The notes beneath the pieces were generated by a model that saw nothing but the letters and a program-made list of their open reading frames with translations, was not told the origin of the DNA and searched no databases. Shown here one piece after another: positions 1 to 8,663 of a stretch of 42,236 nt of DNA (positions within the stretch are counted from its first letter, which is position 1; each line of letters starts with the position of its first letter). The DNA comes from Pseudomonas sp. sp1636 (GTDB lineage: Bacteria > Pseudomonadota > Gammaproteobacteria > Pseudomonadales > Pseudomonadaceae). The stretch spans positions 1-42,236 of the forward strand of contig NZ_JARRAB010000026.1 in the NCBI RefSeq assembly GCF_030376615.1, in the 5' to 3' direction. The position numbers were made by a program, and so were the translations under genes.

Positions 1-223
1 GCACTTATTTGCCAGTCCGGTGTCAACCGGCACTTTCCCCAAACTACGCGAAGAACCTTTTTTTAGCGAAGATCTGTTGCCCGCTGAGTTCCCCGCGGCA
101 TGGCCGTACTTCGCTCACGCATGGCGGCGTCATGGCCGGGGGCGAATGCGTCAGGTCAGCTATTCTGGTTAGCGACCCTTGGCCAAATCGGTAGGCGATG
201 ACGCCTTCATGGAGGCTGACATA
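1..223. other. Leading non-coding stretch
   Basis: I see no convincing gene here. The only structure noticed is a small hairpin, CCGGT-GTCA-ACCGG, near position 18-31, and a T-rich run at about 59-65. The stretch probably carries the end of an upstream unit and the promoter of the following oxygenase gene. Confidence 0.4.
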
Positions 224-1366
224 ATGCGCACCGCACTGCTGGGCTTGGGCGAGCCTGCCCCCTGGTTCACCTGCCGTACCGAGACCCGCGAACGCTTCGT
301 CTTCGACACGGTCGCCGGTCGCTATCTGCTGCTGAGTTTCCTCGGTTCCGCCGCCGACCCCATCAGTGCCCAGGTGTTGGCGCAGCTCACCACCAGTCGC
401 TCGCGTTTCGATGATTACAACCTGTCGTTTTTCGGCGTTACGGTCGATCCCGAGGACGAACGGCAGCGGCGCGTCGCCGCCGAACTGCCGGGGATTCGTT
501 ACTTCTGGGATTTCGATCGCCGGATCAGCGAGCTATACGGCGCGCTGCAGGAGGATGGTGGTTATCGCAAGGTGACCTACCTGCTCGACCCGATGTTGCG
601 GGTGCTGGCCGTGCTGCCGTTTGCCGCCACCGCGCAGGCGCACGTAACGGCCGTGCTGGAGCTGCTGGATCGTTTGCCGGCGATCGGTTCGGCGTATCCG
701 GCCCGGGCGCAAGCACCGATACTGGTGCTGCCACGGGTATTCGAGCCGAGTTTGTGCCGGGCGTTGATCGATTACTACCACACCCGTGGCGGCGAACCCT
801 CGGGCTTCATGCAGGACATCAATGGCAAGACGGTGCTGGTGCTCGGCCAGGATCATAAGAGTCGGCGCGACTGCGCGCTCGAGGACGAGGAGTTGCGTCA
901 GGCCTGTCGGCGGCGAATTTATCAACGGGTAGTGCCGGAGATTCTCAAGGCCTTCCAGTTCCGTGTCACGCGCATGGAGCGCTACCTGCTCGGCTGTTAC
1001 GACGCCAGCGAGCAGGGGCATTTTCGCGCGCATCGCGACAACACCACCAAGGGCACGGCGCATCGACGCTTTGCCATATCGCTGTTCCTCAACAGCGGCG
1101 AGTACGATGGCGGTTTTCTGCGCTTCCCCGAGTTCGGCCCTGGGCTGTATTCGGCGCCCCCGGGCGGCGCGGTAGTGTTCTCCTGCGGCTTGCTGCATGA
1201 AGCAATGCCTGTTACCCGCGGTCAGCGTTACATGTTTCTGCCGTTTCTCTACGACGAGCAGGCGCGGCGCATTCGCGAGGAAAATCAGGCGTACCTCGAT
1301 GTCGGATCCGACACCGCTACTCCCGCAGTGGCGTCGGGGCCGGTCGGGGCAGCCGGAAGCGGTTAG
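224..1366 (+). CDS. Peroxiredoxin-like / 2OG-Fe(II) oxygenase fusion protein
   Basis: A 380-residue two-domain protein. Residues about 5-150 have the fold signature of an AhpC/TSA peroxiredoxin, with the GEPAPWF opening and a TVDPEDE segment. The peroxidatic PxxxTxxC motif is replaced by a stretch without cysteine (FLGSAADPIS), so peroxidase activity is unlikely. Residues about 165-360 form a prolyl-4-hydroxylase-type 2-oxoglutarate/Fe(II) dioxygenase domain. Its iron ligands are visible as H270-x-D272 and H325, with arginines R332/R335 placed to bind 2-oxoglutarate. An in-frame TTG at 179 and ATG at 209 exist; I chose the ATG at 224 because a GGAG lies about 10 bases upstream. Family knowledge suggests hydroxylation of a protein or small-molecule substrate, which is unknown. 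The gene precedes lysR by about 100 bases on the same strand and need not belong to the regulon. Confidence 0.8.
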   Translation: MRTALLGLGEPAPWFTCRTETRERFVFDTVAGRYLLLSFLGSAADPISAQVLAQLTTSRSRFDDYNLSFFGVTVDPEDERQRRVAAELPGIRYFWDFDRRISELYGALQEDGGYRKVTYLLDPMLRVLAVLPFAATAQAHVTAVLELLDRLPAIGSAYPARAQAPILVLPRVFEPSLCRALIDYYHTRGGEPSGFMQDINGKTVLVLGQDHKSRRDCALEDEELRQACRRRIYQRVVPEILKAFQFRVTRMERYLLGCYDASEQGHFRAHRDNTTKGTAHRRFAISLFLNSGEYDGGFLRFPEFGPGLYSAPPGGAVVFSCGLLHEAMPVTRGQRYMFLPFLYDEQARRIREENQAYLDVGSDTATPAVASGPVGAAGSG

Positions 1367-1472
1367 TCCGCGGCACTGATTATCCCTGTCTGCTGCTTCG
1401 CGTGCTGCGTTTGCCGCAAGCATGGTTCTAAACTGTGGGGACATAACTAAAACACTGCGTGATCTTGCCTGC

Positions 1473-2408
1473 ATGAAAATCCATCCACTGCCTCCGCTCA
1501 ACAGCCTGGTGGCTTTCGAAGCGGCCGCGCGCCACCTGAGCTTTACCTTGGCCGCGCACGAGCTGAACGTCACCCAGGGCGCGATCAGCCGCCAGGTGCG
1601 CCTGCTCGAGGACTACCTGGGCAAGACCCTGTTCGAGCGCACCACCCGCGCGATCAATCTGAGCCCGACCGGCAGCCAGTACTATGAGACGGTGCGTAGC
1701 GCGCTGATGCAGCTGGCCCATGCCACCGGCGAAATTCGCCACTGGCAGGGCGCCCAGCAGGTGACCGTGGTCACCAGCACGGCGATGGCCTCGTTGTGGC
1801 TGCTGCCCAAGGTGGCCGAGTTTCAGCGCGATAACGAAGAGATCGACCTGCGCATCATCGCCTATGACCAGGTCAAGGATTTCTCCCGCCTGGATTGCGA
1901 CCTGGCGCTGTATTACTGCCGCACCCCGCCAAAGGACATGCAGGTGACCCCGCTGTTTGCCGAGGAAGTGTTCCCGGTGTGCAGCCCGGCCTATCTGGCC
2001 AGGAATCCGACGCTGAGCAGCCCCGAGCAGCTGGCCGATGGCACCTGGCTGTGGCTGGAAGACCCGCAGCGCGACTGGATCGGCTGGTCGGAATGGTTCC
2101 AGCGCCTGGGCCTGAAAAACCTTGAGCCGCGGCGGCGGATCAACATCAACAGCTACTCGATGCTGATCCAGTCGGCGCTCAGCGGCCAGGGCATCGCCCT
2201 GGCCTGGTCGAACCTGGTCGACAACCACCTGCAGACCGGCGCCCTGGTGCGGCCGGTCGACACCGTGCTGCAGTCGGATGCGCAGTTCTGCCTGCTCGAG
2301 CCGCTCGGCCGCGGCGTGATGCGCCAGAGCGTCAAATGCTTCCGCGCCTGGTTGCTCGAGCAGTTGCCGCCGGCGTTGGACGACGCCACGCTCGGCAGCG
2401 ACGCATAA
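1473..2408 (+). CDS. LysR-family transcriptional regulator (GcvA type)
   Basis: A 311-residue LysR regulator. The N-terminal winged helix-turn-helix is typical: PLNSLVAFEAAARHLSFT, then the recognition helix with VTQGAISRQVRLLE. A periplasmic-binding-like effector domain follows from about residue 90. The style (PPLNSL start, FERTTRAINLSPTG) matches the GcvA/AmpR subgroup. I start at ATG 1473 because upstream in-frame codons add an unconserved 17-residue tail. It lies just before, and on the same strand as, the Rieske-oxygenase operon, so it is the obvious candidate controller. The T-N11-A palindrome repeated before that operon and both BCCT genes has the shape of a LysR site. A weak partial match (1443-1457) lies upstream of its own start and could serve autoregulation. 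The effector is unknown. Confidence 0.88.
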   Translation: MKIHPLPPLNSLVAFEAAARHLSFTLAAHELNVTQGAISRQVRLLEDYLGKTLFERTTRAINLSPTGSQYYETVRSALMQLAHATGEIRHWQGAQQVTVVTSTAMASLWLLPKVAEFQRDNEEIDLRIIAYDQVKDFSRLDCDLALYYCRTPPKDMQVTPLFAEEVFPVCSPAYLARNPTLSSPEQLADGTWLWLEDPQRDWIGWSEWFQRLGLKNLEPRRRININSYSMLIQSALSGQGIALAWSNLVDNHLQTGALVRPVDTVLQSDAQFCLLEPLGRGVMRQSVKCFRAWLLEQLPPALDDATLGSDA

Positions 2409-2427
2409 ATGCCGGGCCGAAACGCAT

Positions 2428-2456
2428 GCTGCCGCAGGCTTGTGGCCTGCGGCAGC
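2428..2456 (+). terminator. Hairpin downstream of lysR
   Basis: GCTGCCGCAGGC pairs perfectly with GCCTGCGGCAGC around a 5-base loop, 20 bases after the lysR stop codon. There is no T-run after it, so it may be a weak terminator or an mRNA-stabilising hairpin. Confidence 0.5.
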
Positions 2457-2671
2457 GTTGGGCGTCTGTCGCGCGCAGCCGGATGCTGCAACGGCCCGCC
2501 GCTGCCGACCTCCTGTGGGTTCCGCTGGCTGCGTTGACGGCGGCTACAGTGGCGTTTCCCTGGCCGCTGGAACAAGCCATTTTTTTGTCAGGATTGATGA
2601 TCGTTACACATAAGCACGCGCCGCCCTGGATCTGCCGGCGGTCAATCAAGCCGCTGAGCATGTACTTCTGA

Positions 2672-2722
2672 ATGGATGACTAAAAGTCATAAATCCAGCT
2701 GTTAAAAATCGTTTGTCGAACA
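2672..2722 (+). promoter_or_regulatory. LysR-type operator block, copy 1 (Rieske operon)
   Basis: Contains the perfect palindrome ATGACT-AAA-AGTCAT at 2676-2690, which fits the T-N11-A rule for LysR sites. A TTAAAAATCGTTTGTCG element follows about 10 bases later. The whole 51-base block aligns with copies at 11409 and 13376. It lies 90 bases before the Rieske oxygenase start. Confidence 0.72.
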
Positions 2723-2812
2723 ATCCCCCGATTCTCGAAACTCGCTGGCAACGGACTTGGCCAGTGAGCCTGCCGATCAATCAGTCACCGTGCCCAGCAG
2801 GGGAGAACAACA

Positions 2813-4003
2813 ATGACCAACTCCATCGCTCAACATATTCCTGTGCAACAACTGGAAAGCGTCCTCAACCCGATTCACCAAGCCACCGGGCTGAGCAACG
2901 AGTTCTACACCGAGCAGCGTCATTTCGAGCTGGAGCGCGACCAGGTGATGGGCAAGACCTGGGCCTGCGTCGGCTTCGCCAGCGACCTGAGCCAGAACGG
3001 CTCGGTCAAGCCGGTCGACTTCATGGGCCTGCCGCTGCTGCTGATGCGCAACCGCGAAGGCCTGGTGCAGGTGTTCCACAACGTCTGCAGCCACCGCGGC
3101 ATGAAGCTGGTGGAGGAAGAAGGCACCGTGCAGGGCGTGATCCGCTGCCCCTACCACTCCTGGACCTACGACCTCAATGGCGGCCTGCGCGGCACCCCGC
3201 ACGTCGGCGGCATCGATGTGCACAAGGACGAGCGCTTCGCCTGCGAGAAGCACGGCTTGAAGGCGCTGCGCAGCGCCATCTGGATGGACATGGTGTTCGT
3301 CAACCTGTCCGGCGACGCGCAGCCGTTGGAAGAGATGCTCGCGCCGCTGACCGCGCGCTGGAGCCAGTTCCTCGGCGACGACGGCATGGGCCTGCTGCGC
3401 CGCCGCCCGCATATGGACGCCACCACCCTGGACATCAACTGCAACTGGAAGCTGGCGGTGGAGAACTACTGCGAGGCCTATCACCTGCCGTGGGTGCATC
3501 CGAGCCTGAACAGCTATTCGCGCCTGGAAGACCACTACAACATCCTGTTCGACGAGCGTTTCGCCGGCCAGGGCAGCTACGCCTACAACCTCTCCGACGT
3601 CGCCGGCACCCACCTGCCGAAGTTCCCCAGCTGGCCCCAGGATCGCCTGCGCAACGCCGAATACGTGGCCTTCTTCCCCAACGTGCTGCTCGGCATCCAG
3701 GCCGACCACGCCTTCGCCATGCAGCTGGAACCGGTCGCGCCGGGCCGCACCATCGAGCACCTGCGCCTGTTCTACGTCGGCGACGAGGCCCTGGGCGACG
3801 AGTACGCCGCCTGCCGCAACGCCATCCTGGAGTCCTGGAAGGTGGTGTTCGCCGAGGACATCGCCTCGGTCGAGGGCATGCAGAAGGGCCGTCATTCGCC
3901 GGGCTACGGCGGCGGCGCCTTCTCCCCGGAGATGGACATCCCCACCCACTTCTTCCATCAGTGGGCCGCGCGCCAGCTGCTGGCCAGCGTACCGTCCGCC
4001 TGA
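2813..4003 (+). CDS. Rieske non-heme iron oxygenase, alpha subunit (quaternary-ammonium type)
   Basis: A 396-residue oxygenase component. The Rieske [2Fe-2S] motif is C92-x-H94 ... C112-x2-H115. The mononuclear iron site is H224-x4-H229 (in ENYCEAYHLPWVHP) with D349 as the third ligand, so both redox centres look intact. The length and motif layout fit the single-component-oxygenase group that includes choline monooxygenase, the glycine betaine demethylase GbcA and the carnitine oxygenase CntA, rather than two-subunit ring dioxygenases; no beta subunit is nearby. Such enzymes hydroxylate a carbon next to nitrogen and often cause demethylation. Electrons probably come from the rubredoxin-reductase fusion two genes downstream. 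It is first in an operon, 10 bases before the aldehyde dehydrogenase, and behind a LysR-type operator. The substrate is inferred to be a methylated onium compound. Confidence 0.88.
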   Translation: MTNSIAQHIPVQQLESVLNPIHQATGLSNEFYTEQRHFELERDQVMGKTWACVGFASDLSQNGSVKPVDFMGLPLLLMRNREGLVQVFHNVCSHRGMKLVEEEGTVQGVIRCPYHSWTYDLNGGLRGTPHVGGIDVHKDERFACEKHGLKALRSAIWMDMVFVNLSGDAQPLEEMLAPLTARWSQFLGDDGMGLLRRRPHMDATTLDINCNWKLAVENYCEAYHLPWVHPSLNSYSRLEDHYNILFDERFAGQGSYAYNLSDVAGTHLPKFPSWPQDRLRNAEYVAFFPNVLLGIQADHAFAMQLEPVAPGRTIEHLRLFYVGDEALGDEYAACRNAILESWKVVFAEDIASVEGMQKGRHSPGYGGGAFSPEMDIPTHFFHQWAARQLLASVPSA

Positions 4004-4013
4004 GGAGGCCGCC

Positions 4014-5459
4014 ATGTATCCGATTGCCGAGAATTGGCTGAACTACATCGACGGCCAGTGGTGCGACAGCGAGTCGCGCCTGACCGTGAATAACCCCGGC
4101 ACCGGCGAGCCGCTGGCGAGCATCGCCCAGGCCAACGTGGCCGATGCCGAGCGCGCCCTGCTCGCCGCCCGCCGTTGCGCCGACAGCGGCGAGCTGACCC
4201 GCGCCCGTCCGGCGCAGCGAGTCGCCTGGCTGCTGCGTATCGCCGAAGAAATCCGTGCGCTCGCCGACGAAGGCGCTTGGGTGCTGTGCCAGGAAAACGG
4301 CAAGAGCCTCAACGACGCCCGCGACGAGTTCACCGAGGCGGCGCGCTACTTCGAGTACTACGCTGGCATGGCCGACAAGATCGAGGGCAGCTCGATCCCC
4401 CTGGGCAACGGTTACATGGATTTCACCCTGTACGACCCCATGGGCGTCTCGGCGCAGATCGTGCCCTGGAACTTCCCGGTGTCGATCTGCGCCCGCTCCC
4501 TGGCTCCGGCCCTGGCCGCCGGTAATGCGGTGGTGATCAAGTCGCCGGAGCTGTCGCCGCTGGGCATGTGCGTACTGCTGCGCGCCATCGCCAAGGCCGG
4601 CTTGCCCAATGGCGCGGTCAACCTGATCTGCGGCCGCGGCCGTGAGGTCGGCACGCACCTGGTGGGCAGTGCCAAGGTCGACCAGATCGTCTTCACCGGC
4701 TCGGTGCCGACCGGCCAGACCATCCTCCGCGACGCCGCCGAGCACGCCATCCCCAGCGTCATGGAGCTGGGCGGCAAGTCGGCGGCGATTGCCTTCGCCG
4801 ATGCCGACCGCGCCCAACTGCTGGCCAGCGTCAAGGGTGGCATCTTCTTCAACGCCGGCCAGGTCTGTTCGGCCATGTCGCGCCTGCTGGTGCAGCGCGA
4901 GATCTACGAGGAGGTGGTGCAGGACGTGGTCGCGTTGGCCGAGGGCCTGAGCGTCGGCCTCGGTCAGGACAACCCGGATCTGACCCCGGTGATCAGTGCC
5001 GGGCAGCTGGCCGGCATCGAGGAGCTGTGCCGCCGCGCCCTGAATGAGGGATCGGTGCTGGCCACCGGCGGCGAGCGCTTCGGCGACAGGGCCGGGCACT
5101 TCATGCGCCCGACCGTGTTCCGCGACGTGCGTCCCGAGATGGCCATCGCCCAGGAAGAGGTGTTCGGCCCGGTACTGGCGATCATCCCCTTCGACAGCGA
5201 AGAACAGGCCCTGGCGATTGCCAACGGCACCGAATTCGGCCTGGTCGCCGGCGTGTTCACCCAGGACATCAGCCGCGCCATGCGCTGCGCGCGGCGCCTG
5301 AAGGCCGGCCAGGTGTTCGTCAACGAGTGGTATGCCGGCGGCATCGAGACCCCGTTCGGCGGCGTCGGCCTGTCCGGTTTCGGCCGCGAGAAGGGCCAGG
5401 AAGCCTTGTACAGCTACGTGCGCACCAAGAACGTGGCGATCCGCGTAGCGGGGGAGTAA
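4014..5459 (+). CDS. NAD(P)-dependent aldehyde dehydrogenase
   Basis: A 481-residue aldehyde dehydrogenase of normal length. It has the cofactor-domain motif VPWNFP, general base E251 in MELGGKS and catalytic C285 in NAGQVCSA. The C-terminal PFGGVGLSGFGREKG segment resembles betaine-aldehyde and gamma-aminobutyraldehyde dehydrogenases. It follows the Rieske gene by 10 bases, with GAGGAGG as ribosome-binding site, so translation is tightly linked. Likely role: oxidation of the aldehyde released or formed by the oxygenase or by the FAD-dependent oxidase downstream, giving a carboxylate and NAD(P)H. The exact substrate is inferred from context only. Confidence 0.9.
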   Translation: MYPIAENWLNYIDGQWCDSESRLTVNNPGTGEPLASIAQANVADAERALLAARRCADSGELTRARPAQRVAWLLRIAEEIRALADEGAWVLCQENGKSLNDARDEFTEAARYFEYYAGMADKIEGSSIPLGNGYMDFTLYDPMGVSAQIVPWNFPVSICARSLAPALAAGNAVVIKSPELSPLGMCVLLRAIAKAGLPNGAVNLICGRGREVGTHLVGSAKVDQIVFTGSVPTGQTILRDAAEHAIPSVMELGGKSAAIAFADADRAQLLASVKGGIFFNAGQVCSAMSRLLVQREIYEEVVQDVVALAEGLSVGLGQDNPDLTPVISAGQLAGIEELCRRALNEGSVLATGGERFGDRAGHFMRPTVFRDVRPEMAIAQEEVFGPVLAIIPFDSEEQALAIANGTEFGLVAGVFTQDISRAMRCARRLKAGQVFVNEWYAGGIETPFGGVGLSGFGREKGQEALYSYVRTKNVAIRVAGE

Positions 5460-5464
5460 GCGAT

Positions 5465-6877
5465 ATGTTCAAGACTTGGCTCTGTGTAGTCTGCGGTTTG
5501 ATCTACGACGAAGCGCTCGGCTGGCCGGACGACGGCATCAAGGCCGGCACCCGCTGGGAGGACGTGCCGGCGGATTGGAAGTGCCCCGAGTGCAGAGTCG
5601 GCAAGGACGATTTCGAGATGCTCGATATCAGCCCGGTGGTGGCCGCGGTTTCGGCCGCCGGCAGTGCACCGCTGCCGGCGCAGCCGACTGTGCCCCTGGC
5701 GCCGCCGCTCGCCGCCCAGCTGCGTCAGCCCATCGTCATCATCGGCAGCGGCTACGCCGGCTATGGCCTGGCCCAGGCCTTGCGCCGGGCCGATCCGCTG
5801 GTCGAGATCCGCGTGCTGACCCAGGAGTCCGGTCACCTGTATTCCAAGCCGGCGCTGTCCATCGGCCTGGCCCAGGGTAAGAGCGCTGCGGCGCTGGCGG
5901 GCGAGTCGGCCCTGGCCATCGAGCAGCGCCTGAAGATCCGCGTCTATCCCTATTGCACGGTCGAGCGCATCGACGCCACGGCGCGGCGTCTGTACACCAA
6001 TATCGGCGAGATGGACTACGGCCAGTTGGTGCTGGCCAGCGGCGCGGCGCCCATCCGCCTGCCGATCGAGGGCGACACGGCGGCGCTGCTCAGTGTCAAC
6101 AATTTGCATGACTACCAGAGCTTTCGTGAGCGCCTGGTCGGCGTGCAGCGGGTGGCGATCCTCGGCGACGGCCTGATCGGTTGCGAGTTCGCCAACGATC
6201 TGGCCAGCAGCGGCTTTGCGGTCAGCGTCATCGGCCTCGGTCGGTGGCCGATGGAGCGCCTGCTGCCGGTCGAGGCCGGTCAGCAATTGCAGGCCGCCCT
6301 GGGCGAGCTGGGCGTGAGCTGGCACCTGCAGAACACCGTGCAGCGCATCGACTCGGCCGAGCAGGGCTATCGCCTGACCCTCGCCGATGGGCAGAGCCTG
6401 GAGGCCGATCTGGTGCTGTCCGCCGTCGGCCTGCGGCCCAACCTGAATCTCGCCGAAAGCGCCGGGCTCGCGGTGGGCCGGGGCATTCAGGTGGACGCCC
6501 AGCTGCAGTGCTCGCAAGCGGGGATCTATGCCCTGGGCGACTGCATCGAGATCGACGGTCAGCTGTTGCCGTACCTGGCGCCGATCAACCAGGGCATTCA
6601 GGCGTTGAGCAAGACCCTGCTCGGTGCGCCGACGGCGGTCAGCTATCCGCTGATGCCGGTGACGGTGAAGACCCCGGCCGCACCGCTGTGCCTGTTGCCG
6701 CCGGCCGTCGGGGTGACCGGCGAGTGGCGCTGCACCAGCACCGAGGATGGCCTCAGCGCCGGTTTCTACGATGCCGAGGGGGCGCTGCACGGCTTCGTCC
6801 TGCTCGGTCGCCAAGCCCAAGTGCAGCGCAATACCTGGCTGCAATCCTGTCAGAACGCGCAACGGGCCGTGGCCTGA
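5465..6877 (+). CDS. Rubredoxin-rubredoxin reductase fusion
   Basis: A 470-residue natural fusion. Residues 1-53 are a rubredoxin with iron ligands C7-x2-C10 and C40-x2-C43 (CVVCG and CPEC). An Ala/Pro-rich linker follows, then from about residue 88 an AlkT-type FAD/NAD(P)H reductase. The FAD-binding glycine motif GSGYAG is near residue 92, a second NAD-binding motif (GDGLIG) near 232, and the FAD-contacting YALGD motif near 356. It would pass electrons from NAD(P)H through FAD to the rubredoxin iron. In Pseudomonas such pairs normally serve alkane hydroxylase AlkB; none is here, so the adjacent Rieske oxygenase is the likely acceptor. Start ATG 5465, five bases after the aldehyde dehydrogenase stop. 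Confidence 0.9.
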   Translation: MFKTWLCVVCGLIYDEALGWPDDGIKAGTRWEDVPADWKCPECRVGKDDFEMLDISPVVAAVSAAGSAPLPAQPTVPLAPPLAAQLRQPIVIIGSGYAGYGLAQALRRADPLVEIRVLTQESGHLYSKPALSIGLAQGKSAAALAGESALAIEQRLKIRVYPYCTVERIDATARRLYTNIGEMDYGQLVLASGAAPIRLPIEGDTAALLSVNNLHDYQSFRERLVGVQRVAILGDGLIGCEFANDLASSGFAVSVIGLGRWPMERLLPVEAGQQLQAALGELGVSWHLQNTVQRIDSAEQGYRLTLADGQSLEADLVLSAVGLRPNLNLAESAGLAVGRGIQVDAQLQCSQAGIYALGDCIEIDGQLLPYLAPINQGIQALSKTLLGAPTAVSYPLMPVTVKTPAAPLCLLPPAVGVTGEWRCTSTEDGLSAGFYDAEGALHGFVLLGRQAQVQRNTWLQSCQNAQRAVA

Positions 6878-6887
6878 GGGCACCAAC

Positions 6888-8216
6888 ATGAGCAAGAAGA
6901 TCAACCTGCCCTACGACGACGCCAGCTGCGGCTGGTACGCGGCGCTGCCCGAGCAGCCGGCCTGCACCCGCCTGCAGGGCGAGCAGCGCGCCGACTACAC
7001 GGTGATCGGCGCCGGCTTCGCCGGTCTGGCCGCCGCGCGGCGCCTGGCCGAGCACCATCCCGAGGCGCGCATCCTGTTGGTCGACGCCCAGCGCGTGGCC
7101 TATGGCGCCTCCGGGCGCAACTCCGGCTTCGTCATCGACCTGCCGCACAAGTTCGCCCTCGAGCACCCGGATCCGGCGCACAAGCAGCGCCTGCTGGCGC
7201 TCAATCGCGCCGCCATCGCCCAGTTGCAGGGGCTGATCCAGAGCCACAAGATCGACTGCCAGTGGTCGCATGCCGGCAAGTACCAGGGCGCGGTGGGCCC
7301 GCGCGGTCTGGCCTACCTCGATCATTTCGAGAAGCTGATGAGCGACCTCGGCGAGCCGTTCCACCGGGTCGAGCGCGGCGCGCTGGCCAAGGTGCTGGGC
7401 ACCGGCCATTACAGCGGGGCGATCTACACCCCGGGCTGCTACCTGATGCAGCCGGCGGCGCTGGTCACCGGCCTCGCTCGCTCGCTGCCGGGCAACGTCG
7501 AGCTGCTGGAAGAGTCGCCGATCCAGGGTCTGGAGCGCGACGGCCAGGGCGGCTGGATTCTCCACGGCAGCGCCGGGCGCATCCGCACCGCGCGCCTGCT
7601 GCTGGGCACCAGCATCTTCACCCAGGAGTTCGGCTACCTGCGCAACCGCCTGCTGCCGGTGATGACCTTCGCCAGTTGGACCCGGCCGCTGACCGACAGC
7701 GAGTTGGCTGTTTATGGCGGCCAGCTCGACTGGGGCCTGACCCCGGCCGACCACGCCGGCACCACGGTGCGCATGACCCAGGATCGCCGCCTGATCATTC
7801 GCAACACCTACAAGCACGTGCCCAAGTACGGCCAGAGCAGCAGCGATGCCATGCGCGCCAGCGTGCGCGAGGATCACCGCAAGGCCTTCCTGGCGCGCTT
7901 CCCGCAACTGAGCAACGTGCCGTTCAGCCACACCTGGGGCGGCGTCTATGCCATCTCGCGCAACTTCACCAACTTCTTCGGCGAGCTGGAGCAGGGCGTG
8001 TACGCCTCGGCCTGCGACAACGGGGTCGGCGCGGCCTGGGGCACCATCTCCGGCACCCTGCTGGCCGATCTGGCGGTGGGTGCCGATTCGGCGCAGTTGC
8101 GCGACATCCAGGCGGTCACCGGCATGCCGTCGTTGAACCCGCCGGAACCCTTCCTCGGCCTCGGGGTGCGCTCGCGCATTCGCCTGGCGGCCTGGAACAG
8201 TCGGAGCGAGCTATGA
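6888..8216 (+). CDS. FAD-dependent oxidoreductase, DAO family (PuuB-like)
   Basis: A 442-residue flavoprotein. The N-terminal dinucleotide-binding motif is VIGAGFAGLAAARRL (about residues 38-52), followed by the YGASGRNSGF motif that marks the DAO/PuuB group. The C-terminal flavin-contacting segment reads YASACDNGVGAAWGTISG. Family members oxidise secondary or tertiary amines such as gamma-glutamylputrescine, sarcosine or dimethylglycine, giving an imine or demethylated product. Here it fits a second oxidative step on the amine left by the Rieske enzyme. The ATG at 6888 is preceded by GAGGGC overlapping the previous stop codon; its own stop overlaps the next start as ATGA. The substrate is not determined by sequence. 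Confidence 0.86.
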   Translation: MSKKINLPYDDASCGWYAALPEQPACTRLQGEQRADYTVIGAGFAGLAAARRLAEHHPEARILLVDAQRVAYGASGRNSGFVIDLPHKFALEHPDPAHKQRLLALNRAAIAQLQGLIQSHKIDCQWSHAGKYQGAVGPRGLAYLDHFEKLMSDLGEPFHRVERGALAKVLGTGHYSGAIYTPGCYLMQPAALVTGLARSLPGNVELLEESPIQGLERDGQGGWILHGSAGRIRTARLLLGTSIFTQEFGYLRNRLLPVMTFASWTRPLTDSELAVYGGQLDWGLTPADHAGTTVRMTQDRRLIIRNTYKHVPKYGQSSSDAMRASVREDHRKAFLARFPQLSNVPFSHTWGGVYAISRNFTNFFGELEQGVYASACDNGVGAAWGTISGTLLADLAVGADSAQLRDIQAVTGMPSLNPPEPFLGLGVRSRIRLAAWNSRSEL

Positions 8217-8584
8217 CTCAGGTCGTTTCTGGCAAAGGCCCGGTGCTGCTGGTCGATCACCATGACCTGGAGTTTATCCCGCGTGGCGGCCCGCCTGGCG
8301 CCGCCTTCGTCGCCCGCGCCATCAGCAACGAGGTGTCGCCGAATATCGGTATCGGCTTCGCCCGCTGGGAGGGCGCCGAGGTTCACTGGACCCTGCTGTA
8401 CGACGAGGTGATCTTCGTCATCGACGGCTGTTTCGAGCTGCAGGCCAACGGCGAGCTGTACCGGGTCGAACCGGGCCAGCTGCTGTGGATTCCCGAGGGC
8501 ACCGAGTTGGTCTACGGCGGCCATGCGCTGTTCGGTTACGTGGTGCATCCGGGCGATTGGAAGCAACGTCACGGCCTGGCCTGA
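8213..8584 (+). CDS. EutQ-like cupin protein
   Basis: A 123-residue single-domain cupin. It resembles the C-terminal cupin of the ethanolamine-utilisation protein EutQ: a WTLLYDEVIFVIDG segment (cupin motif 1 region) followed by VEPGQLLWIPEGTELVYG (motif 2 region). Classical cupin metal histidines are poor in motif 1: one His precedes WTLLYDE and there is an E/D pair, so metal binding is uncertain. It starts inside the stop codon of the FAD oxidoreductase gene (ATGA), so the two are translationally coupled. Such small cupins often accompany amine or onium catabolic genes. No eut microcompartment genes are present, so an ethanolamine role is not implied. Confidence 0.75.
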   Translation: MTQVVSGKGPVLLVDHHDLEFIPRGGPPGAAFVARAISNEVSPNIGIGFARWEGAEVHWTLLYDEVIFVIDGCFELQANGELYRVEPGQLLWIPEGTELVYGGHALFGYVVHPGDWKQRHGLA

Positions 8585-8605
8585 GCGTTTGCCCTGGTCA
8601 TTCTG

Positions 8606-8638
8606 CCGCCGCATCCCCTACCCGGGAGCGGCGGTTTT
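8606..8638 (+). terminator. Possible intra-operon terminator or attenuator
   Basis: CCGCCGC (8606-8612) pairs with GCGGCGG (8628-8634) and is followed by TTTT. It lies between the cupin stop and the MFS start, so it may reduce transcription into the downstream MFS and M24 genes. Confidence 0.5.
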
Positions 8639-8663
8639 CTTCGTTCTGGCCAAGGAGCCACGC

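Larger units (their letters stand above)
2409..2812. other. Intergenic control region before the Rieske operon
   Basis: A 404-base gap. It holds a 12-bp perfect hairpin just after lysR (2428-2456), a stretch with nothing recognised (2457-2670), and the conserved LysR-type operator block (2672-2722) 90 bases before the Rieske start. Open frames across it are short and lack family features. Confidence 0.6.

Noticed and set aside
2713..4041. A + strand frame of about 440 codons overlapping the Rieske gene
   Set aside because: It is Arg/Pro-rich frame-shifted translation of the same DNA; the Rieske frame has all iron-binding motifs.
3435..5099. Long - strand open frame (about 550 codons) across the Rieske and aldehyde dehydrogenase genes
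   Set aside because: It is antisense to two clear genes in GC-rich DNA, has low-complexity translation and no family motifs. It is a shadow frame.
8213..8584. Cupin-type DMSP lyase (DddQ/DddW/DddL/DddK)
   Set aside because: The small cupin lacks the His-x-His and other metal ligands expected for these lyases and resembles EutQ-type cupins.
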